Part shown: positions 1 through 9,628 of the stretch, piece by piece
Layout: each line of letters begins with the position of its first letter
Numbering within the stretch: the first letter of the stretch is position 1
Source of the DNA: Vibrio artabrorum
GTDB taxonomy: Bacteria; Pseudomonadota; Gammaproteobacteria; Enterobacterales; Vibrionaceae
Direction of reading: 5' to 3'
Assembly (NCBI RefSeq): GCF_024347295.1
Contig: NZ_AP025458.1
Span: forward strand, 1,984,001-2,048,000
Length of the DNA: 64,000 bases
The notes under the pieces: generated by a model
Told to the model about the DNA's origin: nothing
Seen by the model: the letters and a program-made list of their open reading frames with translations, nothing else
Databases searched by the model: none
Translations under genes and position numbers: made by a program

Positions 1-285
1 GTCTGTCGTTTCCCAGCTTTTCGCAACACCAGGGACAGTGTTACCGTCAGCATCTTGGTTTACTAAGCCTTCTAGCAGATCACGAATTACATTTGACTCG
101 GGAACGCCTTGAGATTTGTGAGGGTCAAGCGTTGCTACTTCAGTACCGTTACCACGAACAAGTTCCTGAACTTTGGCTAGTTCCGTACCAGCAGGAACTT
201 GAGCAGCGATAGAAAGAGTAGAAGTGGCAGCCAATGCCAAACCAGCACCTAGAAGAAGGGCCTGAGTGATTTTATTCTTATACAT
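1..285 (-). CDS. oppA: Oligopeptide ABC transporter substrate-binding protein, N-terminal part
   Basis: Only the first 95 codons are present; the gene runs off the left edge. The ATG at 285 follows a GGAG ribosome site 8 bases upstream. The product opens with a positively charged Sec signal (MYKNKITQ, then an Ala/Leu-rich core, predicted cleavage after about residue 28, SIAA). The mature start has the text typical of OppA/DppA family proteins: VRGNGTEVATLDPHKSQGVPE, then IRDLLEGLVNQDADGNTVPGVAKSWE. Such proteins bind peptides in the periplasm and deliver them to the OppBCDF permease. The permease genes would lie beyond the window. OppA rather than another SBP_bac_5 member is a family-level inference. 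Confidence 0.85.
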   Translation of the reverse strand, partial: MYKNKITQALLLGAGLALAATSTLSIAAQVPAGTELAKVQELVRGNGTEVATLDPHKSQGVPESNVIRDLLEGLVNQDADGNTVPGVAKSWETTD

Positions 286-852
286 TCAATAAACTCCAAG
301 TTTTTTTGTTGCATCCATGACTTCTTTGTTAAGTTCACTGAACGGCAGTGATTTAGATTTATTTAGCTAGGAAGTTAAGCATAAAAACCTAAAACCTTAC
401 AAAGATTGAGGCACACACTATCAACCATTGAAGTAATTTTCCATAAACAAGTCACAAAAAATCGAATAATTCTTCGAAACAATCAAGGTATCAGTGTAAT
501 ACTCTATTAAAAAACCAATAAGCAGTGGGTTACACATAAGGAGTCACACAAATGCAGCCTTTAGTGTTGACACGTCTTTACTGAAACTTTTTTTTAGCAT
601 CTTATGCTAAAATACGGCGACCAAGTTAACATTACCGACACATCAAATCTAATTACACGTCACATATCGTCTAAATAGACCGCTCTATTCGTGATCACTA
701 TCACCTTATATAGAGCAGCATAATACTCTGCAGTAAAGTGGACAATTCATAACATTAATACACGCTCGACAGCGGCTGAAATGAACATTCACCACAGTGA
801 TTAACGGTCCGTTAAAAATCCTTTTTCCTCAATACCTTTTTATCGCAGACAT
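286..852. other. Intergenic region upstream of oppA
   Basis: About 570 bases with no supportable gene. It holds the oppA leader and promoter region, which is A+T-rich. A long leader is usual for oppA in this group and a possible target for post-transcriptional control, but I could not assign a specific operator or sRNA here. Confidence 0.4.
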
Positions 853-883
853 AAAAAAGCCGACTTTAAAAGTCAGCTTTTTA
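853..883 (-). terminator. Rho-independent terminator after moaE
   Basis: Inverted repeat AAGCCGACTTT/AAAGTCAGCTT with an A run on one side and a T run on the other, so it can work on both strands. It lies about 50 bases past the moaE stop and closes the moa operon. Confidence 0.8.
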
Positions 884-932
884 TGTTTGATATAGGGTCA
901 CGACTTTACAGCGAAGTGAAATATTGGATAGA

Positions 933-1406
933 TTATTCTCCCCAACGCTCCGCTGCCTTATTATCTGAATCTCGAGAATCTACCCACCGAGTTTCCTTAG
1001 TTGTCCTTTCCTTTTTCCAAAACGGTGCTTTGGTTTTCAAAAAATCCATAACAAACTCGCAGGCCTCAAAAGCAGCGCCTCGGTGTGCACTGGATACACC
1101 AACGTAGACAATCTGGTCACCAGTATCGAGATCACCAACGCGGTGGATCACTCGCATCTTCTGGATTGGCCAACGCGCCTCTGCTTGATCACAGATCTCG
1201 CTCAGAGACTTCTCTGTCATACCCGGGTAATGCTCTAAAGACAAACCAATCACGTTGTCACCAAGGTTCATGTCGCGAACTTTACCAACAAACGTTACAA
1301 CCGCTCCCGCCGCGGTACCTTGGGCTAAATAATCGTATTCGTCAGCCACAGAAAAATCTTCAGCAGTAACGAATACTCTTGAATCAATAGCTCGAGAGTC
1401 ACTCAT
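933..1406 (-). CDS. moaE: Molybdopterin synthase catalytic subunit MoaE
   Basis: 157-residue large subunit of molybdopterin synthase. With MoaD it puts two dithiolene sulfurs into cyclic pyranopterin monophosphate. Family text is clear: GAVVTFVGKVRD, LEHYPGMTEKSL, RVGDLDTGDQIVYVGVSSAHR, and the Lys-rich active-site segment LKTKAPFWKKE near residue 125. It is the last gene of moaABCDE, starting 2 bases after moaD, so translational coupling is likely. Length is normal for the family (about 150). Confidence 0.96.
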   Translation of the reverse strand: MSDSRAIDSRVFVTAEDFSVADEYDYLAQGTAAGAVVTFVGKVRDMNLGDNVIGLSLEHYPGMTEKSLSEICDQAEARWPIQKMRVIHRVGDLDTGDQIVYVGVSSAHRGAAFEACEFVMDFLKTKAPFWKKERTTKETRWVDSRDSDNKAAERWGE

Positions 1407-1408
1407 TG

Positions 1409-1654
1409 CTAGCCTCCAGTAACGGGTGGGAAGAAAGCCACTTCGTCGCCGTCTTTCACTTCAGTCGTCAAAGGTACGATTGATTGGTTAAGTGCTGCCA
1501 GAAGCTTCCCCTCTTCCAATGCAATATCCCATTTGCCTTCTTGTGTTACAAGGTGGCTGCGAATCGCTTCGATGGTACTGAAGTGCGCGTCGACTTCTAG
1601 GCTGTCAACACCGACAAGTTCGCGAGTTTGAGCAAAGAAAAGTACCGTAATCAT
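1409..1654 (-). CDS. moaD: Molybdopterin synthase sulfur carrier subunit MoaD
   Basis: 81-residue ubiquitin-fold protein ending in the Gly-Gly tail (PPVTGG) that is adenylated and turned into a thiocarboxylate to carry sulfur to MoaE. The ATG overlaps the moaC TGA in an ATGA junction, a sign of coupled translation. Features such as [11 protein letters not shown] at the N-terminus and [13 protein letters not shown] at the C-terminus are diagnostic. Confidence 0.95.
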   Translation of the reverse strand: MITVLFFAQTRELVGVDSLEVDAHFSTIEAIRSHLVTQEGKWDIALEEGKLLAALNQSIVPLTTEVKDGDEVAFFPPVTGG

Positions 1655-2130
1655 GATTCCACCTTAAAGTGTCCTGATTTACCACCCGTCTTCTCTAACA
1701 GGCGTACGTTCTCGATAACAATATCTTTCTGAACAGCTTTACACATATCGTAAATCGTCAGTGCAGCAACAGAAGCCGCCGTGAGCGCTTCCATCTCTAC
1801 GCCTGTCTTACCAGCAAGCTTACATACCGACTCGATACGTACCTTGTTTTCAGACTCGATCGCTTCAAGCTGCACTTCTACTTTCGTCAGTAGTAGAGGA
1901 TGACACAGTGGAATCAGATCCCAAGTCTTCTTAGCCGCTTGGATACCCGCAATACGTGCCGTTGCGAAAACGTCGCCTTTATGGTGACTACCAGAAACAA
2001 TTAGCTCAAGTGTTTCTGCCGACATTTGAATGAATGCTTCCGCTCTCGCTTCGCGTACCGTTTCCGCTTTAGCCGATACATCGACCATGTTCGCTTCGCC
2101 CGACGCGTTAATGTGTGTAAATTGGCTCAT
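1651..2130 (-). CDS. moaC: Cyclic pyranopterin monophosphate synthase MoaC
   Basis: Converts the MoaA product (3',8-cyclo-7,8-dihydro-GTP) to cyclic pyranopterin monophosphate. The start is placed at the ATG at 2130 ([19 protein letters not shown]), matching E. coli MoaC. A TTG two codons upstream is in frame but would sit only 2 bases from the ribosome site, whereas AAGGTGG lies 8-9 bases before the ATG. Conserved motifs are [22 protein letters not shown], and [20 protein letters not shown] with the catalytic acidic and Lys residues. The gene begins 12 bases after the moaB stop. Confidence 0.95.
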   Translation of the reverse strand: MSQFTHINASGEANMVDVSAKAETVREARAEAFIQMSAETLELIVSGSHHKGDVFATARIAGIQAAKKTWDLIPLCHPLLLTKVEVQLEAIESENKVRIESVCKLAGKTGVEMEALTAASVAALTIYDMCKAVQKDIVIENVRLLEKTGGKSGHFKVES

Positions 2131-2142
2131 ACTCAAACCACC

Positions 2143-2655
2143 TTATACCGAAAGATGTGGCATGAAGTTACAAGGACGGTGGCTCGCATCCATCTGTTGC
2201 TTGATGATCTTAGTCCAACCGGTACGGCAAGCGCCTGTCGAGCCTGGCATCGCAAAGATAACGGTATGGTTAGCAAAACCCGCAATCGCACGCGATTGAA
2301 TCGTCGAAGTACCAATCTCTTCGTAAGACACTTGGCGGAATAGCTCACCAAAGCCTTCAACTTCTTTGTCGAACAGTGGCTTAAGCGCTTCTGGCGTGCT
2401 GTCACGAGAAGTGAAACCCGTACCACCAGTGATCATGATAGCTTGTACGCCCTCATCAGCGATCCATTTAGAGACGATCGCACGGATCTTGTACATGTCA
2501 TCGATAACAATTTGTTTATCAACCACGTTGTGACCCGCTTCTTTAGCATGCTCTGCGAGGTAACCGCCTGACGTATCGTTTTCTTCTGTACGAGTATCTG
2601 AAACGGTTAGAACTGCGATGTTTGCTGCTTGAAATTTGCTTTCTGCGTGACCCAT
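2143..2655 (-). CDS. moaB: Molybdenum cofactor biosynthesis protein MoaB
   Basis: 170-residue MoaB/Mog-fold protein of the molybdopterin adenylyltransferase family. Seen motifs: VLTVSDTRTEENDTSGG at the N-terminus, the MITGGTGFTSRDSTPEA nucleotide/molybdopterin loop and AMPGSTGACRTGW. In enterobacteria MoaB has no proven essential role because MogA does the adenylylation; whether it is active here cannot be read from sequence. It lies between moaA and moaC in the operon. Confidence 0.94.
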   Translation of the reverse strand: MGHAESKFQAANIAVLTVSDTRTEENDTSGGYLAEHAKEAGHNVVDKQIVIDDMYKIRAIVSKWIADEGVQAIMITGGTGFTSRDSTPEALKPLFDKEVEGFGELFRQVSYEEIGTSTIQSRAIAGFANHTVIFAMPGSTGACRTGWTKIIKQQMDASHRPCNFMPHLSV

Positions 2656-2741
2656 TTGTTCACCTATATAAATGTTTCATTAGACTGATTCGCCCAACCT
2701 AAATAGGCTGAGCGATAAAATGCTTTAGAGTGTGTAGCGGG

Positions 2742-3731
2742 TTAACCGCCGATTGACGCCAAGTTTGGAGTCATGCCGCTGTTGCCATCATGTAAGAAGT
2801 GACTAACGGACTTGGTTTGAAGCTGAGCCTGAATTCGATCAATGAGCTCTTGCTCTTGGTGATCTTCTTGAATCAGATCTCTCAGTTCGACACCACGGTC
2901 GCCAAACAGACATAGATGAAGTTTTCCGGTTGCAGAAACACGCAGTCGGTTGCAACTCTCACAAAAGTCTTTCTCGTAAGGCATGATCAAACCAATTTCA
3001 CCCTTGTAGTTTGGGTGGACAAACACTTGCGCAGGACCATCATTAATGGCTTTGACTTTTAACAGCCAACCATTAGCAATCAGCTGGTTGCGAATCGCAA
3101 CACCCGATACGTGATGTTTATCGAACAACTCGTCCATCTCGCCGGTTTTCATCAGCTCGATAAAACGCAATTGAATGGGCTTGTCTTGAATCCAATTAAG
3201 GAAGGCTGGTAATTCCTGACTGTTGAGGTCTTTCATCAATACGACATTAACTTTGACTTGTTCAAAGCCAACCTCAAACGCTTTATCAATACCTCGCATA
3301 ACCTCAGTAAACTTGTTCTCACCAGTGATCTGATGAAACATACGTGAGTCTAAACTATCTACGCTAACGTTTATGTGGGTTAAACCAGCATCACGCCATT
3401 GCCCTACTTGTTTCTCCATGCGATAGCCATTCGTTGTCGTGGCTACTTTTTTGATGCCTGGAGTAGAAGCAACAGTATGGATGATTTCAGGAAAGTCTTT
3501 ACGTAGGCTCGGCTCTCCGCCAGTAATACGGATCTTAGAGGTACCACAATCGGCAAACGCTTTAACAATACGTTTGATCTCGGGAACACTTAAAAAAGAC
3601 GAGTTTTTTTGGCCAGACGGTCTATAGCCATCTGGCAAGCAGTAAGTACATTTAAAGTTACAGACGTCTGTAACCGACAATCGCAAATAATAAAATTTGC
3701 GATTGAATCTATCTTCGAATTGTTGCGCCAC
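2742..3731 (-). CDS. moaA: GTP 3',8-cyclase MoaA (radical SAM)
   Basis: First enzyme of molybdenum-cofactor synthesis; it rearranges GTP using S-adenosylmethionine and two [4Fe-4S] clusters. With a GTG start at 3731 the protein has 329 residues and the SAM-cluster motif CxxxCxxC is C24, C28 and C31. The second cluster is in the C-terminal part (CESCNRLR followed by a third Cys in LHLCLFG), and the chain ends in the conserved Gly-Gly. An ATG five codons upstream (3746) is in frame, but it lies inside the conserved riboswitch 3' strand; the AAAGG just before the GTG is at the right distance. Expression should depend on the upstream Moco-type RNA. Confidence 0.95.
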   Translation of the reverse strand: MAQQFEDRFNRKFYYLRLSVTDVCNFKCTYCLPDGYRPSGQKNSSFLSVPEIKRIVKAFADCGTSKIRITGGEPSLRKDFPEIIHTVASTPGIKKVATTTNGYRMEKQVGQWRDAGLTHINVSVDSLDSRMFHQITGENKFTEVMRGIDKAFEVGFEQVKVNVVLMKDLNSQELPAFLNWIQDKPIQLRFIELMKTGEMDELFDKHHVSGVAIRNQLIANGWLLKVKAINDGPAQVFVHPNYKGEIGLIMPYEKDFCESCNRLRVSATGKLHLCLFGDRGVELRDLIQEDHQEQELIDRIQAQLQTKSVSHFLHDGNSGMTPNLASIGG

Positions 3732-3868
3732 GGAACACCTTTCCAAACACGGGAGGCATAATCATTTCCAATTAAGCCCTTGTGACAACATGTCACTGGC
3801 TCTTGATGCGTATCGGTACAGCAAATTCCACTGTGCGACTTAGCATGCGAGAGCTCGGAGTTATGGCA
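3732..3868 (-). promoter_or_regulatory. Moco-type riboswitch in the moaA leader
   Basis: The minus-strand leader contains the two blocks I associate with the Moco RNA motif of gamma-proteobacterial moaA genes: ACTCCGAGC near 3863-3852 and, 100 bases later, GCCTCCCGTGTTTGGAAAGGTG running into the start codon. A hairpin-forming stretch (GTGACATGTTGTCAC) lies between. The last block includes the ribosome-binding site, which suggests control of translation by cofactor level. I identified this by recall of the E. coli leader, not by a covariance search. Confidence 0.75.
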
Positions 3869-4067
3869 ACTGCACGTTATATTTACACGCGCAGTAGCTG
3901 AGTAATAAAATACTTAATATTCGTACGTGAATCTAGCATGGATGACCAAAAACAGGTCACATAGGCAAAAAAAACGCATCAACGCCTCAAATTAACGCTT
4001 ATTGAGTATCTGATGAGAAGCATTTGACCTAGATTATAGTCGGCAATAACCTAACAAGAAAATAAAG

Positions 4068-4955
4068 ATGAATATTTACTCTTCAAAGAAAGTCGTAGCA
4101 GTCGGTGGTGGTCATGGTTTAGGTCGTATGCTAGCAGCACTAAAAGACTTTGGCAGCAACGCCACAGGCATCGTTGCGACTACAGATAACGGTGGTTCAA
4201 CGGGTCGAATTCGTGATTGCCAAGGCGGTATTGCTTGGGGCGATACTCGCAACTGTATCAACCAGTTGATTACCGAGCCTTCGATCAGTTCTATGATGTT
4301 TGAATATCGCTTTCGCGGGCAAGGTGAACTCGATGGACATAACTTAGGTAATCTAATGCTCACGGCGCTAGATAACCTCTCCGTTCGCCCATTGGAAGCA
4401 ATTAATCTGATTCGAAACATGCTGAAAGTTGATGTGAATATCGTCCCGATGACAGAGCATCCTTCAGACCTCACTGCACTATCGATGGATGGGTGCTGGG
4501 TAACCGGTGAAACCAACGTTGATGATATGACAGAAAAGCTACGTATGATGGACTTGTCACCGGAAGTACCGGCCACCAAAGAAGCCGTTGCGGCCGTTGA
4601 GCAAGCCGACTGTATCATCCTTGGTCCAGGAAGCTTTTTGACCAGCGTTATGCCTCCGTTGCTACTTCCTGAAATTGGCAAAGCCATCGCTGAGAACACT
4701 AAGGCCAAGGTCATCTTTGTCGAAAATCTTTCACCCGAGCATGGCCCGGCAGGCAAAATGACGCTTCAAGAACAATTGGAATGGTGTGAACGAACCTGTA
4801 AAGCAAGAAAGATCGACATTGTGTTAGGCAACGCACCACACCCCGAACTTGAGGGAAAATGGAACTGTGTAACCAGGGATCTTGCCTCGCCAAACCGTGA
4901 TTGGCGTCACGACCGCGTGAAGCTTCAGCAAGCGATTGAAGCGCAACTGGCCTAA
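4068..4955 (+). CDS. ybhK: YvcK/CofD-family protein (YbhK-like gluconeogenesis factor)
   Basis: 295 residues; Rossmann-like nucleotide-binding fold of the UPF0052/YvcK family. N-terminal glycine-rich loop VVAVGGGHGLGRML (residues 9-22) and TTDNGGSTGRIR (about 38-49), later ILGPGSFLTSVMPPLL and FVENLSPEHGPAGKM. YvcK proteins bind UDP-sugars and affect carbon use and envelope shape; the E. coli homologue YbhK also sits divergent from moaA, as here. The biochemical activity in vibrios is not established. Confidence 0.9.
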   Translation: MNIYSSKKVVAVGGGHGLGRMLAALKDFGSNATGIVATTDNGGSTGRIRDCQGGIAWGDTRNCINQLITEPSISSMMFEYRFRGQGELDGHNLGNLMLTALDNLSVRPLEAINLIRNMLKVDVNIVPMTEHPSDLTALSMDGCWVTGETNVDDMTEKLRMMDLSPEVPATKEAVAAVEQADCIILGPGSFLTSVMPPLLLPEIGKAIAENTKAKVIFVENLSPEHGPAGKMTLQEQLEWCERTCKARKIDIVLGNAPHPELEGKWNCVTRDLASPNRDWRHDRVKLQQAIEAQLA

Positions 4956-4978
4956 CTAGCAAACTCTCTGAATTGAGT

Positions 4979-5006
4979 AAAAAAGGAGTACCATACTCCT
5001 TTTTTG
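4979..5006 (+). terminator. Terminator between ybhK and luxU
   Basis: AAAGGAGTA/TACTCCTTT hairpin flanked by A and T runs. It can serve both the plus-strand ybhK and the minus-strand luxOU operon, which converge here. Confidence 0.85.
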
Positions 5007-5028
5007 CTATCGCTCGACACCTGCTGTT

Positions 5029-5373
5029 TTAGAGCTGTGTCAACAACCGCTGATATTCTTGGTAAGTTGATAGCAGAAGCTCCTGCATGCTTTGAAAATC
5101 AAGCTCTGTCACCGGTAACGGTTGTTTCACTTTAGCGTCCAAGCTAATGGCAAAACAACACAAAGAATCGGCTCCAAAGCTGGCGGCACTGCTCTTAAGG
5201 GCATGACTGATATAAGCCAAATACTGAGAGGTATCGGTATCTTTGTTTTGTTCTAGGTGCTCGTAATATCCTTTCAATTCACCTAAAAAAATCTCCAGTA
5301 ATACAGGGACATTCTCTTGCCCTATTTCACAGGCAAGTTGATCCACTTTTTGTTGATTGAGTACTTTCATCAT
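5029..5373 (-). CDS. luxU: Phosphorelay protein LuxU
   Basis: 114-residue single-domain histidine phosphotransfer protein. It carries phosphate from the hybrid quorum-sensing kinases (LuxN, LuxPQ, CqsS types) to LuxO. The phospho-accepting histidine is in [16 protein letters not shown], His57 in this numbering. It starts 24 bases after luxO and ends at the terminator shared with ybhK. The next-door luxO and qrr1 make the assignment secure. Confidence 0.95.
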   Translation of the reverse strand: MMKVLNQQKVDQLACEIGQENVPVLLEIFLGELKGYYEHLEQNKDTDTSQYLAYISHALKSSAASFGADSLCCFAISLDAKVKQPLPVTELDFQSMQELLLSTYQEYQRLLTQL

Positions 5374-5397
5374 GGCGCTTTTCTTATTGTTAAGTCG

Positions 5398-6786
5398 TTA
5401 CGGCTTTGCATTCCACACTTGCAACTTGCGGTATATTGTTGATGGGCTGACATCCAAAAACCCCGCTGCGCGAGGAATGTTACCATCACATGCTTTTATG
5501 GCCTGTTCGATAGCTGTTTTCTCCGTGATCCATAATGGAAAAATATCTTTTACTGTAATCTCTTCATCCCGTTTTTCTGCCGTTCGTAAGCGGCTTTCAA
5601 TCGGCTGATTCAATGGCGGTGGAAGCATGTTCAGCGTAATTTCTTTACCATTATTTAACACCACTACATTGCGTAATACGTTTTGTAGTTGACGCACGTT
5701 ACCTGGCCACTCGTATTGATTGAATCGGTCAAGCACTTCTTGAGCAAAATGAACAAACGCTTTGCCTTCTTCAACAGACATGTAACCCAGTAGCGAATAT
5801 GCGATTTCAATAACATCTTCACCACGCTCACGCAGTGGCGGCAAGTGCAAAGGAATCACATATAAACGGTAGTATAAATCTTCTCTAAAACGGCCTTCTT
5901 GTACCTCTTTCCATGGATCACGGTTAGTCGCACATACGAAGCGAACATCCACACTCTTCATCTTCGAAGAACCCACTTTTTGAAAAGTACCGGTTTGGAT
6001 AAAGCGCAAAAGCTTGGTTTGCAACTCCAAATCCATCTCACACAACTCATCGAGGAACAGTGTGCCACCATCAGCAAGTTCCGCCGCACCTTGACGATCG
6101 GTTGCAGCACCGGTGAAAGCCCCTTTTACGTGACCAAACAGTTCGCTTTCGATGAGATCTTTCGGAATGGCTGCACAGTTAATCGCAATGAATGGCTTGT
6201 CACCACGTTTACTCGCGGCATGAATAGCTTCTGCGCACACCTCTTTACCTGTGCCGCTTTCACCTGTGATGAAGATACTCGCTTTACTCGATGCCGCAGA
6301 ATCGATAATTCGATAAACCTGCTGCATGGTTTGGCTACTACCAATGAATCCTTGGTAGTTTTGATTTCCCGGATGTTCTGCGCTGTTCTTTAATTTAGTC
6401 GCTTTACGTATCGCATTATTCACCGTAATACGGAGTCGATCGGCTTCACACGGTTTGATAAGGAAATCTTGAGAACCATGACGCATTGCTTCTACGGCCG
6501 TATCGATAGAGCCGTGAGCCGTCATGAAAATAACGGGAACTTCAGGGTATTTTTGTTTTACAGCAAACAGAACGTCCATGCCCGTCATATCGGGTAAACG
6601 CAGATCCAATAAAATAAGATCGGGAATTCGATGATTCAAACTCTCAATGGCATCACGACCTGTGCCGACAATATTAATATCAATTTCAAGCGGTGTAAGA
6701 TACGAGCGATATAAAGCCGCTACCGAAGCCGTATCCTCCACCATTAACAAATACTTTGATTTGTTATCTAGTGTTTTTGATTGCAT
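5398..6786 (-). CDS. luxO: Quorum-sensing sigma-54 response regulator LuxO
   Basis: 462-residue NtrC-type activator. Domains: receiver (about 11-125) with phospho-acceptor Asp61 in [11 protein letters not shown] (Asp47 in V. harveyi numbering, which begins at Met15); AAA+ domain with Walker A GESGTGKE at 175-182 and the sigma-54 contact loop GAFTGA at 222-227; C-terminal Fis-type helix-turn-helix ([22 protein letters not shown]). At low cell density LuxO-phosphate activates the Qrr sRNAs, one of which is divergent from this gene. The true start may be either Met1 or Met15. Confidence 0.97.
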   Translation of the reverse strand: MQSKTLDNKSKYLLMVEDTASVAALYRSYLTPLEIDINIVGTGRDAIESLNHRIPDLILLDLRLPDMTGMDVLFAVKQKYPEVPVIFMTAHGSIDTAVEAMRHGSQDFLIKPCEADRLRITVNNAIRKATKLKNSAEHPGNQNYQGFIGSSQTMQQVYRIIDSAASSKASIFITGESGTGKEVCAEAIHAASKRGDKPFIAINCAAIPKDLIESELFGHVKGAFTGAATDRQGAAELADGGTLFLDELCEMDLELQTKLLRFIQTGTFQKVGSSKMKSVDVRFVCATNRDPWKEVQEGRFREDLYYRLYVIPLHLPPLRERGEDVIEIAYSLLGYMSVEEGKAFVHFAQEVLDRFNQYEWPGNVRQLQNVLRNVVVLNNGKEITLNMLPPPLNQPIESRLRTAEKRDEEITVKDIFPLWITEKTAIEQAIKACDGNIPRAAGFLDVSPSTIYRKLQVWNAKP

Positions 6787-6834
6787 ATTCTAACCATTTA
6801 CAATTTGCATATCTCATTATAGTTGCATTCCGCC

Positions 6835-6901
6835 TTGCATTATGCAAATTAACCCCACTATTTACATCACCCCTCCGTATCTGTTGCAAAGAATCAATGC
6901 A
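6835..6901 (+). promoter_or_regulatory. LuxO-binding-type sites upstream of qrr1
   Basis: Two TTGCA/TGCAA-type palindromes lie between luxO and qrr1: TTGCATTATGCAA at 6835-6847 and a looser TTGCAAAGAATCAATGCA at 6884-6901. They fit the known LuxO upstream activating sequence and are placed about 75-100 and 25-50 bases before the qrr1 promoter elements. A further TTGCAT half-site is near 6804. Site 1 could also affect luxO itself. Confidence 0.6.
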
Positions 6902-6910
6902 TTAACGATA

Positions 6911-6925
6911 TGGCACGAACGATGC
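6911..6925 (+). promoter_or_regulatory. Sigma-54 promoter of qrr1
   Basis: TGGCACGAACGATGC: the GG (6912-6913) and GC (6924-6925) elements are spaced as required for -24/-12 promoters, with transcription expected to start near 6937, the 5' end of the Qrr stem. Confidence 0.85.
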
Positions 6926-6936
6926 AATATTATGTT

Positions 6937-7029
6937 TGACCTTCGGGTCACCTAGCCAACTGACGTTGTTAGTGGACTTGGTGTTCACAAACGTAGGCCA
7001 GTAGAACGTTTACTACTGGCTGTTTTTTT
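6937..7029 (+). ncRNA. qrr1: Qrr1 quorum-regulatory small RNA
   Basis: Hfq-dependent sRNA that base-pairs with mRNAs such as the LuxR-type master regulator and luxO. It shows the conserved 5' hairpin GACCTTCGGGTC (6938-6949), the invariant pairing core TAGCCAACTGACGTTGTTAG (6953-6972) and a Rho-independent terminator (GCCAGTAG/CTACTGGC followed by a T run ending about 7029). Its position divergent from luxO matches qrr1 in V. harveyi and V. cholerae. Exact ends are estimated to within a few bases. Confidence 0.93.
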
Positions 7030-7088
7030 GTCTTAAACACTCCCAATTCTTGTATTGAAGGGAACAATTTTTTGAGTGCAAAGTGAGA

Positions 7089-9119
7089 TTAGCTGTTGGT
7101 AATAAACTGCTTTCTCAATTGCTCTATCTCATCCCGCTTTTGCGCCGCTAATTCAAACTCAAGATTTTGAGCATGTTGATACATCGCAGCTTCTAGCTTG
7201 CTGATCTCTTTATCAAGCTGTTGCGGCGTAAGTACTACATAACTTTCAGAAGGCTCAGCCACCTTAGACAGTGGAACTTGTTTCGATTGGCGCTGCTGCT
7301 TCGACTTGGTTAGATCACCCAGTTCCATAATGTCTTTGATATTGCGTTTCAACGCTTGCGGCGTGATACCTTGCTCTTCGTTGTAGGCTTGCTGTTTCTC
7401 GCGACGACGATCGGTTTCATCAATCGCTTTTCTCATCGACTTAGTAATCGAATCACCATAAAGGATCGCTCGACCTTCCAAGTTACGCGCAGCACGACCA
7501 ATGGTTTGGATCAGAGAACGCTCAGAACGCAAGAAGCCCTCTTTATCTGCATCAAGAATCGCCACCAGCGACACTTCAGGCATATCCAAACCTTCACGAA
7601 GTAAGTTAATGCCCACTAACACATCAAACTCGCCCAAACGTAGGTCTCGGATGATCTCTACACGCTCAACGGTATCAATATCCGAATGCAAGTAACGCAC
7701 TTTAACGCCGTGCTCACTTAGGTATTCGGTTAAGTCTTCCGCCATTCTCTTCGTTAATGTAGTGACCAACACGCGCTCTTCTTTGACTGAACGGATTCTG
7801 ATTTCAGACAGTAAATCATCAACCTGAGTTGCGACAGGCCTAACTTCAATAATAGGATCAAGCAAACCCGTTGGACGAACCACTTGATCCGCTATTTCAC
7901 CGTCTGATTTTTCAATCTCGTAATTCCCCGGGGTTGCTGATACAAAAATCGTTTGCGGAGCGATCGATTCAAACTCTTCAAACTTCATTGGTCGGTTATC
8001 CAACGCAGAAGGTAATCTAAAACCAAACTCAACCAAGGTCTCTTTTCGAGAACGGTCACCTTTATACATCGCCCCTATCTGAGGAACCGTCACGTGCGAC
8101 TCATCGATAATCAGCAAGCCGTCATCCGGAAGATAGTCAAACAAGGTTGGCGGCGCTTCCCCTTCCGCACGGCCACTCAAGTACCGTGAATAGTTTTCGA
8201 TACCCGAACAGAAGCCAAGCTCAGTCATCATCTCGATATCAAATTGCGTTCTCTGAGAAATACGTTGCTCTTCCAACAACTTATTGTGGTCTTGCAGGTA
8301 TTGCGCACGTTCTCGTAGCTCAACCTTAATTTTTTCAATGGCCTCAAGGATTTTTTCTCTTGGCGTGACATAGTGAGTTTTGGGATAAACCGTAAAACGT
8401 GGCAAATCCCTTTGTTTAATGGCTCCAGTCAACGGGTCGAAGATACTGATGCAGTCCACCTCATCATCGAACATCTCAAGTCGCACCGCATCTTGGTCAG
8501 ATTCAGCAGGGAAAATGTCAATCACTTCACCACGAACCCGAAACTGACCTCGTTCAAAGGCGACGTCGTTTCTCGAATATTGCAGCTCAGCCAAGCGGCG
8601 TAAGATGTCGCGCTGATCCATCACCTCACCGCGACTCAAGTGAAGCATCATTTTCAAATATGATTTAGGATCACCAAGACCGTAGATAGCCGATACCGAA
8701 GCGACAATGATGGCGTCTTTTCGTTCGAGTAAGGCTTTGGTTGCCGAAAGTCTCATCTGTTCAATATGGGCATTCACAGATGCGTCTTTCTCGATGAACG
8801 TATCCGTGGTTGGCACGTAGGCTTCAGGTTGGTAGTAATCGTAGTAAGACACAAAATACTCAACAGCATTATTCGGAAAGAAAGATTTCATCTCACCATA
8901 AAGTTGAGCTGCTAATGTCTTGTTCGGCGCCAACAGAATAGTCGGCCTTTGTGATTGAGAAATGACATTGGCAAGAGTAAAAGTTTTACCCGACCCCGTT
9001 ACCCCGAGTAAAGTTTGATGCGCCAAACCAGAATCAAGTCCATCTAATAATTTGGTGATCGCCGTCGGCTGATCACCGGACGGGCTGTAGTCCGATACCA
9101 AGTCAAAAAGTTTACTCAT
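7089..9119 (-). CDS. uvrB: Excinuclease ABC subunit B
   Basis: 676-residue DNA damage-recognition helicase of nucleotide excision repair. Walker A GVTGSGKT is at residues 39-46; the damage-probing beta-hairpin tyrosines are in [14 protein letters not shown]; helicase motifs include DESHVT and the QTIGRAARN motif VI; the C-terminal UVR domain (about 635-672) binds UvrC. Length matches the family (about 670). A LexA-like sequence lies just before the start, so SOS control is likely. Confidence 0.98.
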   Translation of the reverse strand: MSKLFDLVSDYSPSGDQPTAITKLLDGLDSGLAHQTLLGVTGSGKTFTLANVISQSQRPTILLAPNKTLAAQLYGEMKSFFPNNAVEYFVSYYDYYQPEAYVPTTDTFIEKDASVNAHIEQMRLSATKALLERKDAIIVASVSAIYGLGDPKSYLKMMLHLSRGEVMDQRDILRRLAELQYSRNDVAFERGQFRVRGEVIDIFPAESDQDAVRLEMFDDEVDCISIFDPLTGAIKQRDLPRFTVYPKTHYVTPREKILEAIEKIKVELRERAQYLQDHNKLLEEQRISQRTQFDIEMMTELGFCSGIENYSRYLSGRAEGEAPPTLFDYLPDDGLLIIDESHVTVPQIGAMYKGDRSRKETLVEFGFRLPSALDNRPMKFEEFESIAPQTIFVSATPGNYEIEKSDGEIADQVVRPTGLLDPIIEVRPVATQVDDLLSEIRIRSVKEERVLVTTLTKRMAEDLTEYLSEHGVKVRYLHSDIDTVERVEIIRDLRLGEFDVLVGINLLREGLDMPEVSLVAILDADKEGFLRSERSLIQTIGRAARNLEGRAILYGDSITKSMRKAIDETDRRREKQQAYNEEQGITPQALKRNIKDIMELGDLTKSKQQRQSKQVPLSKVAEPSESYVVLTPQQLDKEISKLEAAMYQHAQNLEFELAAQKRDEIEQLRKQFITNS

Positions 9120-9136
9120 AGGTCGCCATTTCCATA

Positions 9137-9152
9137 CTGTGTTTTTAATCAG
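9137..9152 (-). promoter_or_regulatory. Candidate LexA box of uvrB
   Basis: CTG-N10-CAG (plus strand CTGTGTTTTTAATCAG) with an A+T-rich centre, 17 bases upstream of the uvrB start. It resembles the E. coli uvrB LexA site. The half-sites are imperfect, so binding is not certain. Confidence 0.5.
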
Positions 9153-9579
9153 GTCATTGTCACTCTAGGTGCCATCTCGTTGCAACTACTATCGGGAGAA
9201 ACACGCCTTAATATTGAAGAGCTGTGATAGCTTTTATGGTTAGAACTTGATATTATTCGTGCCCGTGTAATATTCCCCCTGTGATATGACTCGAACTTTA
9301 ATCCACGACTTTTCCCCAAAAAGTCTAAAAATAGCACTTTTTCTACTATTTTCAGTATAACCACAAAAAATCACATCATCGTAAAATATCAGCACTTTTC
9401 CTTTGAATACATCGTTTTAGATATAAATAAAGCATTTTGAAATTCACCTCAACTCTTGTTGTTAAAGTTTCGAACACAAACTTATCCACAAATTTGGTGG
9501 ATAACTAAAGCAAAAGCAAATCGGATAAGGTGTTCGAGAAAGTAAAGTTTTTTATCTTACTTTTTTCTACTATTTTTTA
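9153..9579. other. uvrB to tRNA-Asn intergenic region
   Basis: A+T-rich stretch with no gene I can support. It holds the uvrB promoter region and, at 9482-9504, an inverted pair of DnaA-box-like sequences listed separately. Confidence 0.5.
9482..9504. promoter_or_regulatory. Inverted pair of DnaA-box-like sequences
   Basis: TTATCCAC, a 7-base spacer, then GTGGATAA: an exact 8-bp inverted repeat. The left arm extends to TTATCCACA, a perfect DnaA box; the right arm reads TTATCCACC on the other strand, one base off. DnaA boxes have been described near uvrB in E. coli, so replication-linked control or DnaA titration is possible. Confidence 0.45.
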
Positions 9580-9608
9580 TTGACAGAAAATCGGACTATT
9601 ATTAAAAT
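9580..9608 (+). promoter_or_regulatory. Sigma-70 promoter of tRNA-Asn
   Basis: TTGACA (9580-9585), exact 17-base spacer, TAAAAT (9603-9608), followed by a G+C-rich discriminator (CTGCGTCGC) typical of stable-RNA promoters under growth-rate control. Confidence 0.85.
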
Positions 9609-9628
9609 CTGCGTCGCTAACAAGCAAT

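Noticed and set aside
883..1107. 74-codon plus-strand ORF
   Set aside because: It begins in the moaE terminator and runs antisense to moaE.
9149..9364. 71-codon minus-strand ORF upstream of uvrB
   Set aside because: It lies across the uvrB promoter region, covers the LexA-like site and has no family resemblance.
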